Shown one piece after another: positions 10,715 to 21,067 of a stretch of DNA of 64,000 nucleotides. The stretch's first letter is position 1, and every line of letters starts with the position of its first letter. The position numbers were made by a program, and so were the translations under genes. The notes beneath the pieces are model-generated. The model had not been told where the DNA came from, made no database searches, and saw only the letters and a list, made by a program, of their open reading frames with translations. The DNA is from Roridomyces roridus (taxonomy: Eukaryota > Basidiomycota > Agaricomycetes > Agaricales > Mycenaceae), in assembly GCA_029378245.1 (NCBI GenBank), contig JARKIF010000019.1:992001-1056000 (forward strand). Reading direction: 5' to 3'.

Positions 10715-11086
10715 TAGGGTCCCATTTATAGTTTCCCTGGGAGTTCCAAACGGTTTTATTTTTCGGTTCAAACCAACGGGGTCATGAACATGTTTATAAA
10801 CCGCGCCATCTAAGTGCTGTATCGGCGCGAGAAGCAAATTTTCGGACAAAATCACCCTTTCCCGGCCGTAAAATCGCTCCCAGCTTCTCCCACAACCCTC
10901 CCGCAGCCCTGCGGACTGCTTGGACCTCAGCCTTGGAGGCAGTTGTTGCCTATCTAATCTGTATTTGATGCACCAAATGATGAAAAATCACTCCCATCAG
11001 AGGGCCATCACGGAATTAAAAACAGGCTGTTTGGCCGCTGGGAATAAAAAATGGGTTTATAAACATGAGTTACAAACGGGACCCTA
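10715..11086. mobile_element. hAT-type MITE inserted in a copia LTR, exact 8-bp TSD
   Basis: The ends TAGGGTCCC and GGGACCCTA are inverted repeats with the hAT YARNG pattern, and CAGGTGAT duplicates precisely on either side (10707-10714, 11087-11094). The empty site is visible in the inverted sister copy near 12365-12395, where CAGGTGATTAATATATCAG runs on uninterrupted on the minus strand. It has no coding capacity. Confidence 0.9.
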
Positions 11087-12395
11087 CAGGTGATTAATAT
11101 ATCAGTCTTTTATCCCACATTGCGGGTGAACTGAGGTACGCACTATTTGCGCTATTACAGATCTTGACAGGTTATGGGCCCCGGAGTGCTACTGCTCTAA
11201 ACAGACTCCCTGCAAGAAGACTCACTCCTACGAGTATCGCCTTGTGCAACAATCAATCAACCCATGGCCATTGACAGATACAGATCACTATCATGTCTTC
11301 TGAAACTCTCCAACTGTCTTCGGCTTCTGACTGGATGCCCTTCTGACTGGCTGTTCAAAATGAACTGCGCCGGGAAGGTGTTTTCAGTATCCTGGAGAAG
11401 GTCATCACTGCTCCCTCTGCCGCTATGGAGAAGACAGAATTTATTACGCTCACGGCCCAGTTTGTCCTTGCCAGACTTGGAGGCAGCTGAAGCCAGAGCA
11501 GCTTCATCCCCAGATTCACCAGGTGTGGGATTAGCTCCAGTGACTATAAGCCGGGAGCGGACTTTGTCCCAATTGATTCCTGTCCCAGAGAGGACACAAT
11601 GTTTCCTCTGATGCCAGCCCAATAGATATTATCAGGGAACATGTTGAGCAACACACGTGGCTGTAGATCCTGGGATAGGGGATGTTTGAGTCTGAGGAGC
11701 CGGTCAAGGTGGCCTTTGACAATGCGGATATGATCCTCGATCTGTTTCTTCTCTGGGGTCTTGTCCTGATCAGCTACAAATTTTGTGCCAAATAGCTGGG
11801 CAAGACCGGACATGGCCATTTCGGCAGGACTGTCCTCCTCAAAACATGTGCGAAGTTTGACCCAGAGGAGACCAGCAGAAGATTTCTCCATATATTCGAG
11901 CTGCAGTTCTGGAGCTAGGTATTTGTTGATAATGCCAACTGCCCGGCTGTTGTGTTCCTCTGGAGCATCACACAAAGGACCTGTATGGGGAGGAACCAGA
12001 TCCAGGACTCCCAGGAGTAGGAGTGGAGGCTGCAAGAGAAATTAAGGCATCTGCGGCAGAGAGAGCAGTGATGACTTTCTCCAGGATACTGAAAACACCT
12101 TCCTGGTGCAGTTCATTTTGAACAGCCAGCCGGAAGGGCATCCAGTCAGAAGCTGAAGACAGTTGAAGAGTTTCAGAAGACATGATATTGATCTGTATCT
12201 GTCAATGGCCGTGGGTTGATTGATTGTTGCACAAGGCGATACTCGTAGGAGTGAGTCTTCTTGCAGGGAGTCTGTTTAGAGCAGTAGCACTCCGGGGCCC
12301 ATAACCTGTCAAGATCTGTAATAGCGCGTACCTCAGTTCACCCGCAATGTGGGATAAAAGACTGATATATTAATCACCTGTAATAGTGTGAATAG
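11087..12395. mobile_element. Head-to-head pair of truncated Ty1/copia elements
   Basis: Bases 11087-11425 reappear in inverted orientation at 12051-12380, so the region is a large imperfect palindrome with an approximately 620-bp centre. Each arm holds a short LTR-like leader, then GGTTATGGGCCCC (about 11170 and 12305), then the beginning of gag. That motif resembles the anticodon-arm half of initiator tRNA-Met, a known copia-type primer. Only the minus-orientation copy keeps a longer gag. No protease, integrase or RT is present. Confidence 0.75.
11544..12183 (-). pseudogene. Copia-type Gag remnant
   Basis: The start is MSSETLQLSSASDWMPFRLA. After a change of frame near 11990 the sequence continues with NSRAVGIINKYLAPELQLEY, EKSSAGLLWVKLRTCFEE and KKQIEDHIRIVKGHLDRLL. 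That pattern is the UBN2/retrotransposon-gag type found N-terminal to copia polyproteins. The frame break and the absence of pol make it non-functional. In the opposite arm the same start is destroyed by CGG to TGA, two transitions. Confidence 0.75.
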
Positions 12396-12871
12396 CGCGT
12401 ACTACAATACAAGTAAGTAAATAAAGTATATAAAGTGAAAGGCTGTGCTCACCCTCAGTTCACCCACAATGTGTGATAAAAGACTGAGGGTGAGATGCGA
12501 GCATGAGCAGTATATATACGTAGAGTGTGGTATGAATCTAAGAAGAGATGGGAACTGTCAACGGAGGCCCGGGCGGAAGATCATCATTTCTTGACACCCG
12601 GACCCAGGAACGCCAAAGACTCTGGGTCTCCCGACATCGTATTCGGCTCATGGGACATTTGGGATATTGAGTATTATACACAAGTGTTGGAAAGCGCGGT
12701 TCGTATTACAACGAGCAGTAAGTACTGTCTGCACCACGGAGTGGAGTTCGAGTCTCTTCGAAATGGTGACGAATTTGCAGTGCGCCATACAATAGTGTGG
12801 ATGGAATTGTGTAGGAGGGCTTCATCTCTCTCACAATTGACAAACGATCTCATCACCGCCGCCATCGATTA
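12396..12871. other. Intergenic with LTR-like hairpin
   Basis: CTCACCCTCAG near 12440 pairs with CTGAGGGTGAG near 12484 across a spacer that repeats part of the LTR (TTCACCCACAATGTGTGATAAA). This is probably another LTR scrap from the neighbouring copia element. The open frame 12525-12875 on the plus strand overlaps the 3' end of the next gene only marginally and has no support. Confidence 0.45.
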
Positions 12872-14745
12872 CTAGCTTGTCTTGAACTTCCCGCATTTCC
12901 ATGCGTCCGGGATGGGACATCCTTGCATCCCCTCAGCAATCTCAAATACTTGCTCGTGCCCATCTGGAGTGAAACCGTTTTCAATGATGTGGAAGCACCG
13001 GTAGTGGTGCTGTTGACTGACCGTTCTCGAAACGGGTGGGACCCTTTGCATTGAACAAAAGTCATCTCGAATGCTCATGGGGACCCATAAGAAAGGTGCT
13101 CACCAACTCGTGTAGTTTGTACCCACCCCATTTATACGCGGCGCTGGGAACGTCCGTGTGCCAGCCAACCACAACCAATAGCCAATCAACGGACGCCCAA
13201 AGGCCGTCACGGCGAGGCTTGTACCACGGCTTAGACGTGAACCTGTATAATGAATGATGAGACAAGAGTTGAGAAAACAAAACAAACGAACTTGTTGGGA
13301 AACAGCCACGGACCGCTTGGCGAGAATTCAGGGAGGTCGACTTGGACGATAGAGAACGGCTTGCGCCGCGGGAGTAAAAGATGCCTCTGCGTGATCGTAG
13401 CCAGGCGCAACAGGGATGGGACCAGATAACGGGCGTATGTCGGTACTTCAGGCTGCCTGCGATGATTCAGTTGTAGTATGGACGGAGTACAAAAACCTCG
13501 ACTCGCATCATGGCGACACGAACGCGGTCCTCCAGCAGCGTCCTCGCCAGACCCTCGGCAACGTGGCGGAGCCCGAAGCTGTGGGGCACGGCGAAGAGAA
13601 GCTCGTCGATGGTATGTTTCGCCACGATTTGGTTGGTTTGCGCAGGGACCATATGTGCTTCCGCGTACGCCTAAGATTGAATCGAGTAAGTATTGACCGA
13701 GGGACGATGGACACAGGGTCCCCTCTGACCACGTCATGAATACCTCCATAGTAGTTGGAATATCCTGGAGATTCATCCATCTCCCCACTTCAGACCAAAA
13801 TACAAAGAGGGCCTGAAGACACGCATGTGAGTTCAATTTGCACGGAATGCCCACCTACATGTTTCTCAAGTGGCGACAACTCCCGCCATCCGTAGCGTTC
13901 AATCCATTTCTACTCTCATCATTGGACATCGGACACATTCGGATAATGGAGGACGTACCATAGGCTCAAACATGGTGAGCGAGGGTGTAAACAGAAAATC
14001 GTCGTTGGACTATACGACAGCTTCACCATGAGAACAGTTGCATTGATGTGTAGACCTACGATCTTGTACTTGGCATGAATCCAGTTAACACGAGCGATAG
14101 AGAGGGAGACTCGGGGGTCCACTGTGGGCGTCGATGAACCAGGTGGAACGGAGCGCCCAGGGAGGGGGGAGTTCAGCCATGTTACTGTGGTGGATAGATC
14201 AGTCTAACTACGTCGATACAAGCCGAAATTTGGCGTCACTTACATATCGAAATCCTCGTCTATCCGTGAATAGGGGCGTCAGTCGATATCTGTCAGGGTA
14301 GGATATCGGGCACGCACATCTGCGTATCGCCTAGCAACATGCTCCTCCGTTGCCAACTGCCTGGTCTCACAGAGGAGTCTCGATATCGTGGGCTACATCG
14401 CATATTGGTAAAAACGAAGTGAGATGAGCATATTCACACTCACAATCGCATAGGTGTTGAAATTGGCAAAGGCAAGAGCGTTGTCTACCAGGAAGGGCAT
14501 GTCGTACATCGAAATGAGCTTGAAGACTATGTAGAAGAGCACAGGCGTTAGGGGTAAAGACACACCTGGACAACCTCCTGCGCCTCCAGCGGCGTAAGGG
14601 TGCCCGCCTCGAACTTGGCCTGGTATTTCCTGTGAATAGCGTCGTATCGTCACCATCGGAGGACTCGGACGACACAGAGGTACATGAGCCCCAGATTAGT
14701 CACGAGTAGGGTGAGTGGAAGGGAGAACAGTGTAGAGACCTGCAT
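12872..14745 (-). CDS. MpaB-like / rubber-oxygenase-family membrane oxygenase, possibly decaying
   Basis: Similar to fungal ER-bound oxygenases of the MpaB/latex-clearing-protein (DUF2236) superfamily, haem enzymes that cleave isoprenoid chains in some family members. The start MQVSTLFSLPLTLLVTNLGL is a membrane anchor. Then come YDAIHRKYQAKF, LEAQEVVQLISMYDMPFLVD, FANFNTYAI, PTISRLLCETRQL, RRYADTRISILTWLNSPLPG, DPRVSLSIARVNWIHAKYKI, ERYGWRELSPLEKH, WSEVGRWMNLQDIP, NQIVAKHTIDELL, LLEDRVRVAMM, SKPWYKPRRDGLWAS and GHEQVFEIAEGMQGCPIPD. A 16-nt micro-exon supplies TRISI. Oddities: an in-frame TGA (14650-14652) follows RVLRW directly before RYDAIH, and no good donor follows TWSE near 13735. Either the gene is dying or two bases are wrong. 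It lies in a terpenoid gene neighbourhood, consistent with a tailoring or cleavage role. Confidence 0.75.
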
Positions 14746-14870
14746 CGGTATCGTGGTGAGTTGCGACAAGAAGCTGCTTTTTGTACTGGGCCCTTGCTCC
14801 GCCCGCCACCAGTGGCGCGTTTGGCTGAGCGATGAGAGCGGAGATACCACCCACTAGTGCGGCAGCCGAA

Positions 14871-15397
14871 CTAAAACCGCCAGATAAGGAGCTGGGTATG
14901 GTTGGCATATGGAGCCTTTGGAGCGATTAGCCTGCAACCCGTCGAAACTCGAAAGTGACTAACTATTTCGAGCCGACGAGACCGAGGGCCCGCCGCAATA
15001 ACGGTCAAGCTGATCGACAAATTGGTCCACGGGAGGGCATCCAGTAGAGTCTTGACCCGTGGATTTTGCCAGGGCGAGGAGATGGGATGGTGGTCGTGAG
15101 AGAGACGCATTTCCGATATCATCGGATCATAATCACGGTGCCAGTCGTGAACCTAAGGTTGAAGGGTGACAGCAATGAGCGCTGCATGGTTTCTGCGTGA
15201 GCCAGCGCCTGCCTGTACATGTATGCGCCTGAAATAAACTGACCAAAAAAAACAAAAAAAAAAGTGCCTGTATGCGTAATTATGACAGTGGTCGGACGGG
15301 GTCGAACCACTTGATGTACTTTGGTTAGTAGACAATAAGCTCCCGCCAAAACCAAGAATGTGTGCAGGACCTTGCAGGACACAATGGGCCAGAACAA
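14871..15397 (-). other. Unresolved coding exons between the oxygenase and TS-A
   Basis: A minus-strand frame reads HDWHRDYDPMISEMRLSH then PISSPWQNPRVKTLLDALPW and NLSISLTVIAAG, which looks like protein rather than chance. A hydrophobic stretch (VLHTFLVLAGAYCLL) lies upstream at about 15370. A further frame downstream contains SSLSGGFSSAAALVGGISAL. I could not join these into one product or name a family. It may be a small separate gene or remains of one. Confidence 0.4.
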
Positions 15398-15415
15398 TCT
15401 ACAGTATCAACTGTT

Positions 15416-16597
15416 CTACCAAATGAACCCGAAATCCTTGGCCAACCGGTATCTATCCAGCTTCAAATGCCGGGCGCTAGTGCGTTCAGTTGCCAAACAT
15501 GGTCTGAGGACAAACTGAAATCCACGTACATAATACCATTCTCGAATGCAACCCAACTCGCAAGCGCTGCGGGGGAGTTGCACAGGGTAGCTGCGATGCG
15601 ATGATGCAAGAGAGTGAGCTGTTTGGTCATCTCAACCAGAACACTCCTAGGATCCTTGTCCTCCACTTTGGCGCGGGTGAATACATAGTTTGTCGTCTCC
15701 CCGGCGAGCGCTTCCTTGTGAAACCTCCACGAGATGATCAGGGATATGGGAAATGCCAATGAATGAAGAGAACTCACGAGAGAACATCATTCAAGAAGTA
15801 CGCATATTCCTCTATGTCTGGTAGCGCCTGGATGAAGGTCGTGATATCGGGATGCATAACCTTCGGGAATAAGGTGCACGACAACCCTGGACTTGCTGCG
15901 CTTTTCATCCGCAAAAACGACGGCCAGGTACATGCCGTTGGCTGCAACTTCATGTGGATGATATCCTCTCGGCCTTCGAGCACGGTGGCGCTCATGAGGT
16001 CCATCAAAGCGGTCACCATCATGTTCGCGAGGATAGGATCCCAGTGCATATACAGATCGGCAATGACACCATGGAGGTGACCAAGTGGCCCGGATTGGGA
16101 CCCGCCCGACAGGAGAATGTGCAGATAATTCTCGATGGCAGAACGAGGAGCGACATCGTCGATGTAGAAGAAAAACCTGAATGCCAACTTTTTCGATAAA
16201 ATAAACATTACAGCTGAAGTGCTGACCCACCATGCATAGAAGGAAAATGCCAGCTTGATTTCAAAAGGGTGATGGTAGTAGTAGAACTTCACCAGGGTCG
16301 TCACTGTCAGTCTATCATACCATGCTGAACTCACCTCGACCAGCAAAACTGATTTCTTGGCCAGGGAATCGAACAGCTGAATTTCCGCATCATCCACAGC
16401 CCACAGCTTGACTTTGAGATTGACCGCAGCTAGCAAGGCATCCGTGGAGCTCTTCTCCCTCATCATCGCGTGAGGAGATGTGTATTCGAGGGCCTTCAGG
16501 AGTGATTCAATAATATCGCGAAGTTCTTGACTGTGATTATCCTCCTGCAATTATTTTGTTAGGCGGCAGACCTGTGTCAAAAGGCCAGCCTCACCAT
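15416..16597 (-). CDS. Terpene cyclase, trichodiene-synthase-like (TS-A)
   Basis: Cyclises a prenyl diphosphate, probably farnesyl diphosphate, using Mg2+. An ATG-only first exon (16597-16595) is followed by GTGAGG; the next exon begins EDNHSQELRDIIESLLKAL. Splicing gives LAFSFYAWFFFYIDDVAPRS, where the Asp pair corresponds to the first metal site, here DDVAPR rather than DDxxD. Then come HWDPILANMMVTALMDLM, FPKVMHPDITTFIQALPDIE and the NSE triad NDVLSFHKEALAGE with Asn, Ser and Glu all present. The end is LDRYRLAKDFGFIW with the Arg-Tyr pair. The last intron boundary is my best fit. About 340 residues, normal for the family. No signal peptide, so cytosolic. The product cannot be predicted. 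Confidence 0.85.
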
Positions 16598-16647
16598 GGT
16601 GCCGAAGCCTGGATCAGACCAGCAGTGCCAGCGTACTTCGCTCAAGG

Positions 16648-16654
16648 TTTATAA
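16648..16654 (-). promoter_or_regulatory. TATA box of TS-A
   Basis: TTATAAA on the minus strand sits about 51 bp upstream of the proposed ATG at 16597. That supports this start and the one-codon first exon. Confidence 0.45.
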
Positions 16655-16659
16655 ACTTG

Positions 16660-18465
16660 TGGGGGGTTCCATTGCACGTCGTACCTCCGCGGCTCAACAT
16701 GAGCTACTCCTCTCGATGAAACACCGTGGAGGTCATTACCGCGCGCGCTCACATGCAGCGAGCCTCCGCCCGAGGTTTGAACAGTTGGAACCGGGACATT
16801 GCATATCCATAATTCTCTTCGTTTCATTTGGGTTATCTGTCCTGCTGCGAGTAAGTATCTTAGGAAGAGCAAGTGCCTGTAAGTACCGTCGACGGTATCG
16901 CTAGGCTCTTGCTGGAGCGATTCGGTCCTCCCAGGTCCGAGGATCGAGCTGGAGAATCGAGGGAAACTTGGATGTCCGCGACTCCGCGGATTGCAACTGG
17001 GTGGGATTCGCAGTCCGGAAATCAGTGAGCTCGACAGCACTTGAAGCCGTGTATGGGATCAGGATTCAACTTTGGTTGAGCTTGGCCGAGTTGACGGGAT
17101 CAATCAAATCAATCCGATAAAGGACACACAGCCAAACAAAGGTCTTTTTTCCTCCTGACCACCACGTCAGATGCAAAGCCGCGATGCTCGTTCCACACAG
17201 GACTCTCCGTCCACATCCGAGCGGGAAGGTCTGAGCATTCAAGTCCCCTTGATCGGTCCTAGACGGACCCGGCCCTAACCCAGCCGTAACGACGCACCAG
17301 AAATCCGCACTCGTCACTCTACCCCAAAGATCTCGACTGCGAGGGAGGGATCGTGACTGAGCTCGCTTTGAACGTGTCGTGAGATTGGGAGGTGTATAAC
17401 CCCACTGTCCTCCCCTATCTTCTCCATCGGCCTGCGCTTGCTTTTTTGCGAGCATCGGGGGCACGGATGACCAGTCTGGGCTCTTCGCGAGTCCCAGCTG
17501 TTTTCGTTCGCTGTCTCCGACGCCTTGGGCAGCATGCCACTTACGCACCAGGACCACGCCCTGGTCCACCATCGTTTCGCTACTTCAAGTTCTTCTGCGC
17601 TTCGTCGCCTCTTTCGTCTGCGCTCCGTCGCCTCTTCGTCTGCGTTTCATCGCATCTTCGCATCTTCATCTGGGCGAGCTCGTTGCTGTCTGTCCCTCTG
17701 TTCTGATCTCATTCGATCTGTTATCGGTGTTGTGGGATGCGGGCGACGAGGAGAAGTAGGGGGCTCCTGGACGTGGGGCGTACACCTTCCTTTAGTGCAC
17801 TTTGCGGCACTCGGCGTGCTTCCGGAGGCACCGCCGTGCAACTCGATTCAGACTACTCTGCGTCTGTCGTGGTGTGAAACAATTTTTTGCTATCCCTGTT
17901 CTCTTCGGAGGATTTTTTTGTCGGGTCGATATCGTGGTCCCATCTCGTGCGTGTTTCTTTTCCGTCTTTCGAATCTTCACTCACGCACTTGCTTCGTGTG
18001 CATCTGCGCTCGCGTTTTCGCTCGCCTCCATCCTGGCTGGACTTCGTGTACCCTATGTGTTAGCTGTGTATCCATTCCACGTATAATATATCTCTTCTTC
18101 TCGAACTTCACGTCTACTGAGCATCCCAACCCCGAAGCGTGCACTGCTCGCCGCCATGAGTCCCATTGTCATCGTCATCCTGCTCCCAGTCCTCCGCTGC
18201 TCTAAACCCTCCCGCACGCCCAGTAACTAGTCGAATTTGGTAATCCGTGATGGGCAGGCAGTGCGGGCTCTCACACGCCATAGTGGAATGCTGCGAGGAG
18301 CGGGGGCGAGGAAGCGTGGTCCGCCACCGTGCAGCGGTGTCTGACCATGCATGAGCCACCCCACCACCTCCGACCACGACCCAAAGTCGATAAAAGGCCC
18401 TCCAGCTCCGTTTCCGCGCTTCTGCAAATGAAGCGCTGCAGACGGAGACGAGAGCCTCTTTGCCC
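16660..18465. other. Gene-free stretch with low-complexity repeats
   Basis: No gene could be assembled. From 17560 to 17670 there is an imperfect tandem array of a roughly 18-bp pyrimidine-rich unit (CTTCGTCGCCTCTTTCGTCTG type). From 17890 to about 18000 the sequence matches a diverged copy at 27965-28090 (shared cores CCCTGTTCTCTT, GGAGGAT and GTGCGTGTTTCTTTTC), so a dispersed repeat of unknown kind lies here. Confidence 0.55.
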
Positions 18466-18469
18466 GGGA

Positions 18470-20220
18470 ATGCGATGCGCGAGGAGGAAGTGCCCTGAGG
18501 CCTGGGCGTGGGCGTGGCAGCTGTCCATGGCACCCAATTGCGCGGGGCCAAGACGCGGGAGAAGGGCGAGGAAAGACAAGTGTCTGGTCGTCGAAGGCAT
18601 GGTGGAGCTCTCGCCTGAGAGGTTCTAAGTAAGAGCGTGTGAGTCGGGGGTAGCGTGATCTGTCGAGAGTCGATGTAAGTAGGGATGAGATCGCAGGGTG
18701 GGCCAAAGCGTAGAGGACGCTCGGGCGATGCTCGTCGATGGATGATCGATGAAGTAGGACGGGAAAGGAAGGCGTTGGCTGAAGGCGACTTGCTAGTATC
18801 GCCAAGAGACGAATAGCAAGGAGGAAGCTCACCCCAACCGACGACCGCCTCAAATGCTCAGGACGGCCCGCGCTGCGGTCTTCCATGCCCCTCCTCGGTC
18901 GTAGTCACTAGTCACGCTGCACTGCATGGCATTCAGCGAGACGGGCAGCAGGAGGGCAAGCAAGACATGGCCCTGAGAGGGGGGCGGGAAAAGACGAGCG
19001 TCTGATCGTCGGGGACATGGCGCAGTAGTCGATAGAGGGGTTCTGAGAGGCCCTGCAAGTCGGGGGTAGGGTGGTCTGTCGAAAGCTTAGGCGGGCCAAG
19101 ACGTGGAGGACGCTGGCCACGGGACTGGACCGGACGATGAGGGCGGATGGGCAAGGAAGCCGTTGCCTGAAGCGGAGGCTTGTTAGCATCCAAGGGCCCA
19201 CTAGCCAGAGGACACTCACCGAGACGACCGACGGCTGCTTTAGGTGGCCCTCGGCGCGGCCCGTTGTCACTGGGGAGCATCGCATGAATAGCGCAGGCTC
19301 TCAGCGGGTATAGTGGCAGCCTGCGAGGACCGATTAGGAGGAAGCATGATCCTCTGCGTCCACCTGGCTGTGCTCGTCACCCTTCACTCTGACCGCTGGG
19401 CAGGAGTCGTCGTCCTCGACTGCCTCTACCACTGAGCTCCTCAGGTCGACGACGTGCACTGATGCGAGAGCGGCGGCCCTCGTGAATACATTGCGCGAGA
19501 GGAAGCGTCCTGAAGCCTGAGCGTAGAGTCCACGTCACGCCTGAGAGGAGGAGGACGAGGAGCACAAGTCACAAGTGCCTAATCGTCGAGGAGGCTGTGT
19601 GAATCGGGAGCAGCGTGGTCGGTCCAGAGTCAATGACAGCATGGGGATCGCAGCAAATCGCCCGGGCCAAGACGTGAAGGACGCTGAGCTTGGGATGGCG
19701 GCGGCGGAAGGGGAAGGAAGGTGTTGGCTGGAGCGTAGGCTTGTTAGTATCGCCAAGAGACGAATAGCAAGGAGGAAGCTCACCCCGACGACCGCTTCAA
19801 ACGCGCAGGCCGTTCTGACCCCTTTGGCCATATCTACCTCCCATAGACGATGCGACTGATGACGCAGCCGTGGAGTCCCACCGAACCAAGCCTAGAGGTC
19901 ATGTGCGTTCCGTTAGCAGTCTATACAAGGAAGTGGAGGCAGACTAACAAATCCCAGCTCATCTCAGTCCGGAGAGGGTCCCTCCCCTCTCAATCCGGCG
20001 GAATCACAGGCGTCATGCAGGTCAGATGGTAGTCGGTGTAGTCGGAGTCGTGGGATGGTAAGGGTGAGCGTAGGCGCGGCAGGACGATCAGAGTCATGAG
20101 CGCCGGACTGGAGAGGATGACTAGGATAGGGAGAAGACCTTGCCTAGGCGTAGGCTTGTCAGTATATTCACAAGCCGGATAGCAAGGAAAAACTGCTTAC
20201 CGCGACTACCGAGGGTCTCC
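18470..20220. repeat. Degenerate tandem repeat, four units of about 330-480 bp
   Basis: Four times in one orientation a block ends with CTTG-TAGTATCGCCAAGAGACGAATAGCAAGG or a variant followed by a purine-rich stretch and CTCACC (near 18790, 19188, 19740 and 20155). Earlier parts of each unit share CGAGAGGAAG, AAGACGTGGAGGACGC and GGAAGGxGTTGGCTG. On the minus strand each unit edge looks like an intron (GTGAGC ... ACTAAC ... CTCCAG), so this could be the remains of a gene with multiplied exons. No intact reading frame links the units. Confidence 0.6.
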
Positions 20221-21067
20221 CTGTGGTGGGACGCCCGTCTACGGGGGCTTGGTCCCCAGCTGTAGCTGGTGCTGCCGCAGAAGACGGGACAGACAATTTA
20301 GACTTTGTGGGCACTCTGAGGCAGATGTTAGCAGTCTACAGCAGCAAGGGAGGGGAGGAAGACATACAGCTTATTCCTATCGAGTTCCTCTCAATGACAC
20401 CAGCAACGCATGCCCTCCCCTCGCCGTGCAACACGCTGACGTCGCGCACCACGATCCAGTGAGATCTGACAAGGAAGAGCGGTCAGTGTGTCTCACAAAG
20501 ACGAAGAAGAAGAGGAGACTCACCCGTCTCGTATCAAGTTCCCTCCTCCTCCGCAGCTAAAACACATTTCCCCAATCTCGAATTGGCCGTGCACCCCGAT
20601 CTTACTGTGAGGGAGGACACACGGAAGGAGCAACGGGTTTTCGTACGCGGCTGGACCAGTACGTAGACTGAGAAGCTGGAGCGCCTGACCAAGCGTGCGG
20701 AGGACCAGCAGGTGGAGAGCCAGGAAGCGTCCGATCCCAGACTCTGATGAGTGCGTCAAATGGCCTCCAAGTCGATTCAGCACCACTCCAGTCATAGTCG
20801 GGCATGGCGATGTCCTGAAGGAGAGGGGGCTTGAAGTGCAAGACGGCATCAAGATTCAAGAAGAGCTGCGGATCAAATTCGCCCTCCCTCCTTGCTCCCG
20901 ACGCTCACGACGACGAATTCAAACTGGCACATAAATACAGAGAAATATCGCCTGGATACATTTTTCTTCTCTTAGACCTACGAGTAAATCGCACCTTCAG
21001 TCTGTACGCAGATGAGTCTAAGTATGTGTTGCCACCACTGACGACGGAAACTCACAGACGTCTTTCT
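20221..21067. other. No convincing gene; possible minus-strand exon
   Basis: A minus-strand frame from about 20859 down reads DAVLHFKPPLLQDIAMPDYD and GAESTWRPFDALIRVWDRTL, which has protein-like composition but no partner exons I can place. It may be a fragment of an F-box-type or other unknown mushroom protein; this is a guess. The rest of the stretch shows nothing. Confidence 0.25.

Noticed and set aside
12525..12875. Open frame of 116 codons on the plus strand
   Set aside because: It stops at the 3' end of the MpaB-like gene and has no domain or splice context; it is in spacer with LTR scraps.
15774..16550. Unspliced 258-codon reading of TS-A
   Set aside because: It retains two in-frame introns; removing them restores FYAWFFFYIDD, so the long frame is not the protein.
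17525..18205. 226-codon plus-strand open frame, Cys/Ser/Arg rich
   Set aside because: Open because of low-complexity pyrimidine repeats; no conserved motif and no start context.
18227..18886. 219-codon minus-strand open frame
   Set aside because: It lies inside the degenerate tandem repeat; the composition is repetitive and the frame is not kept in the other units.
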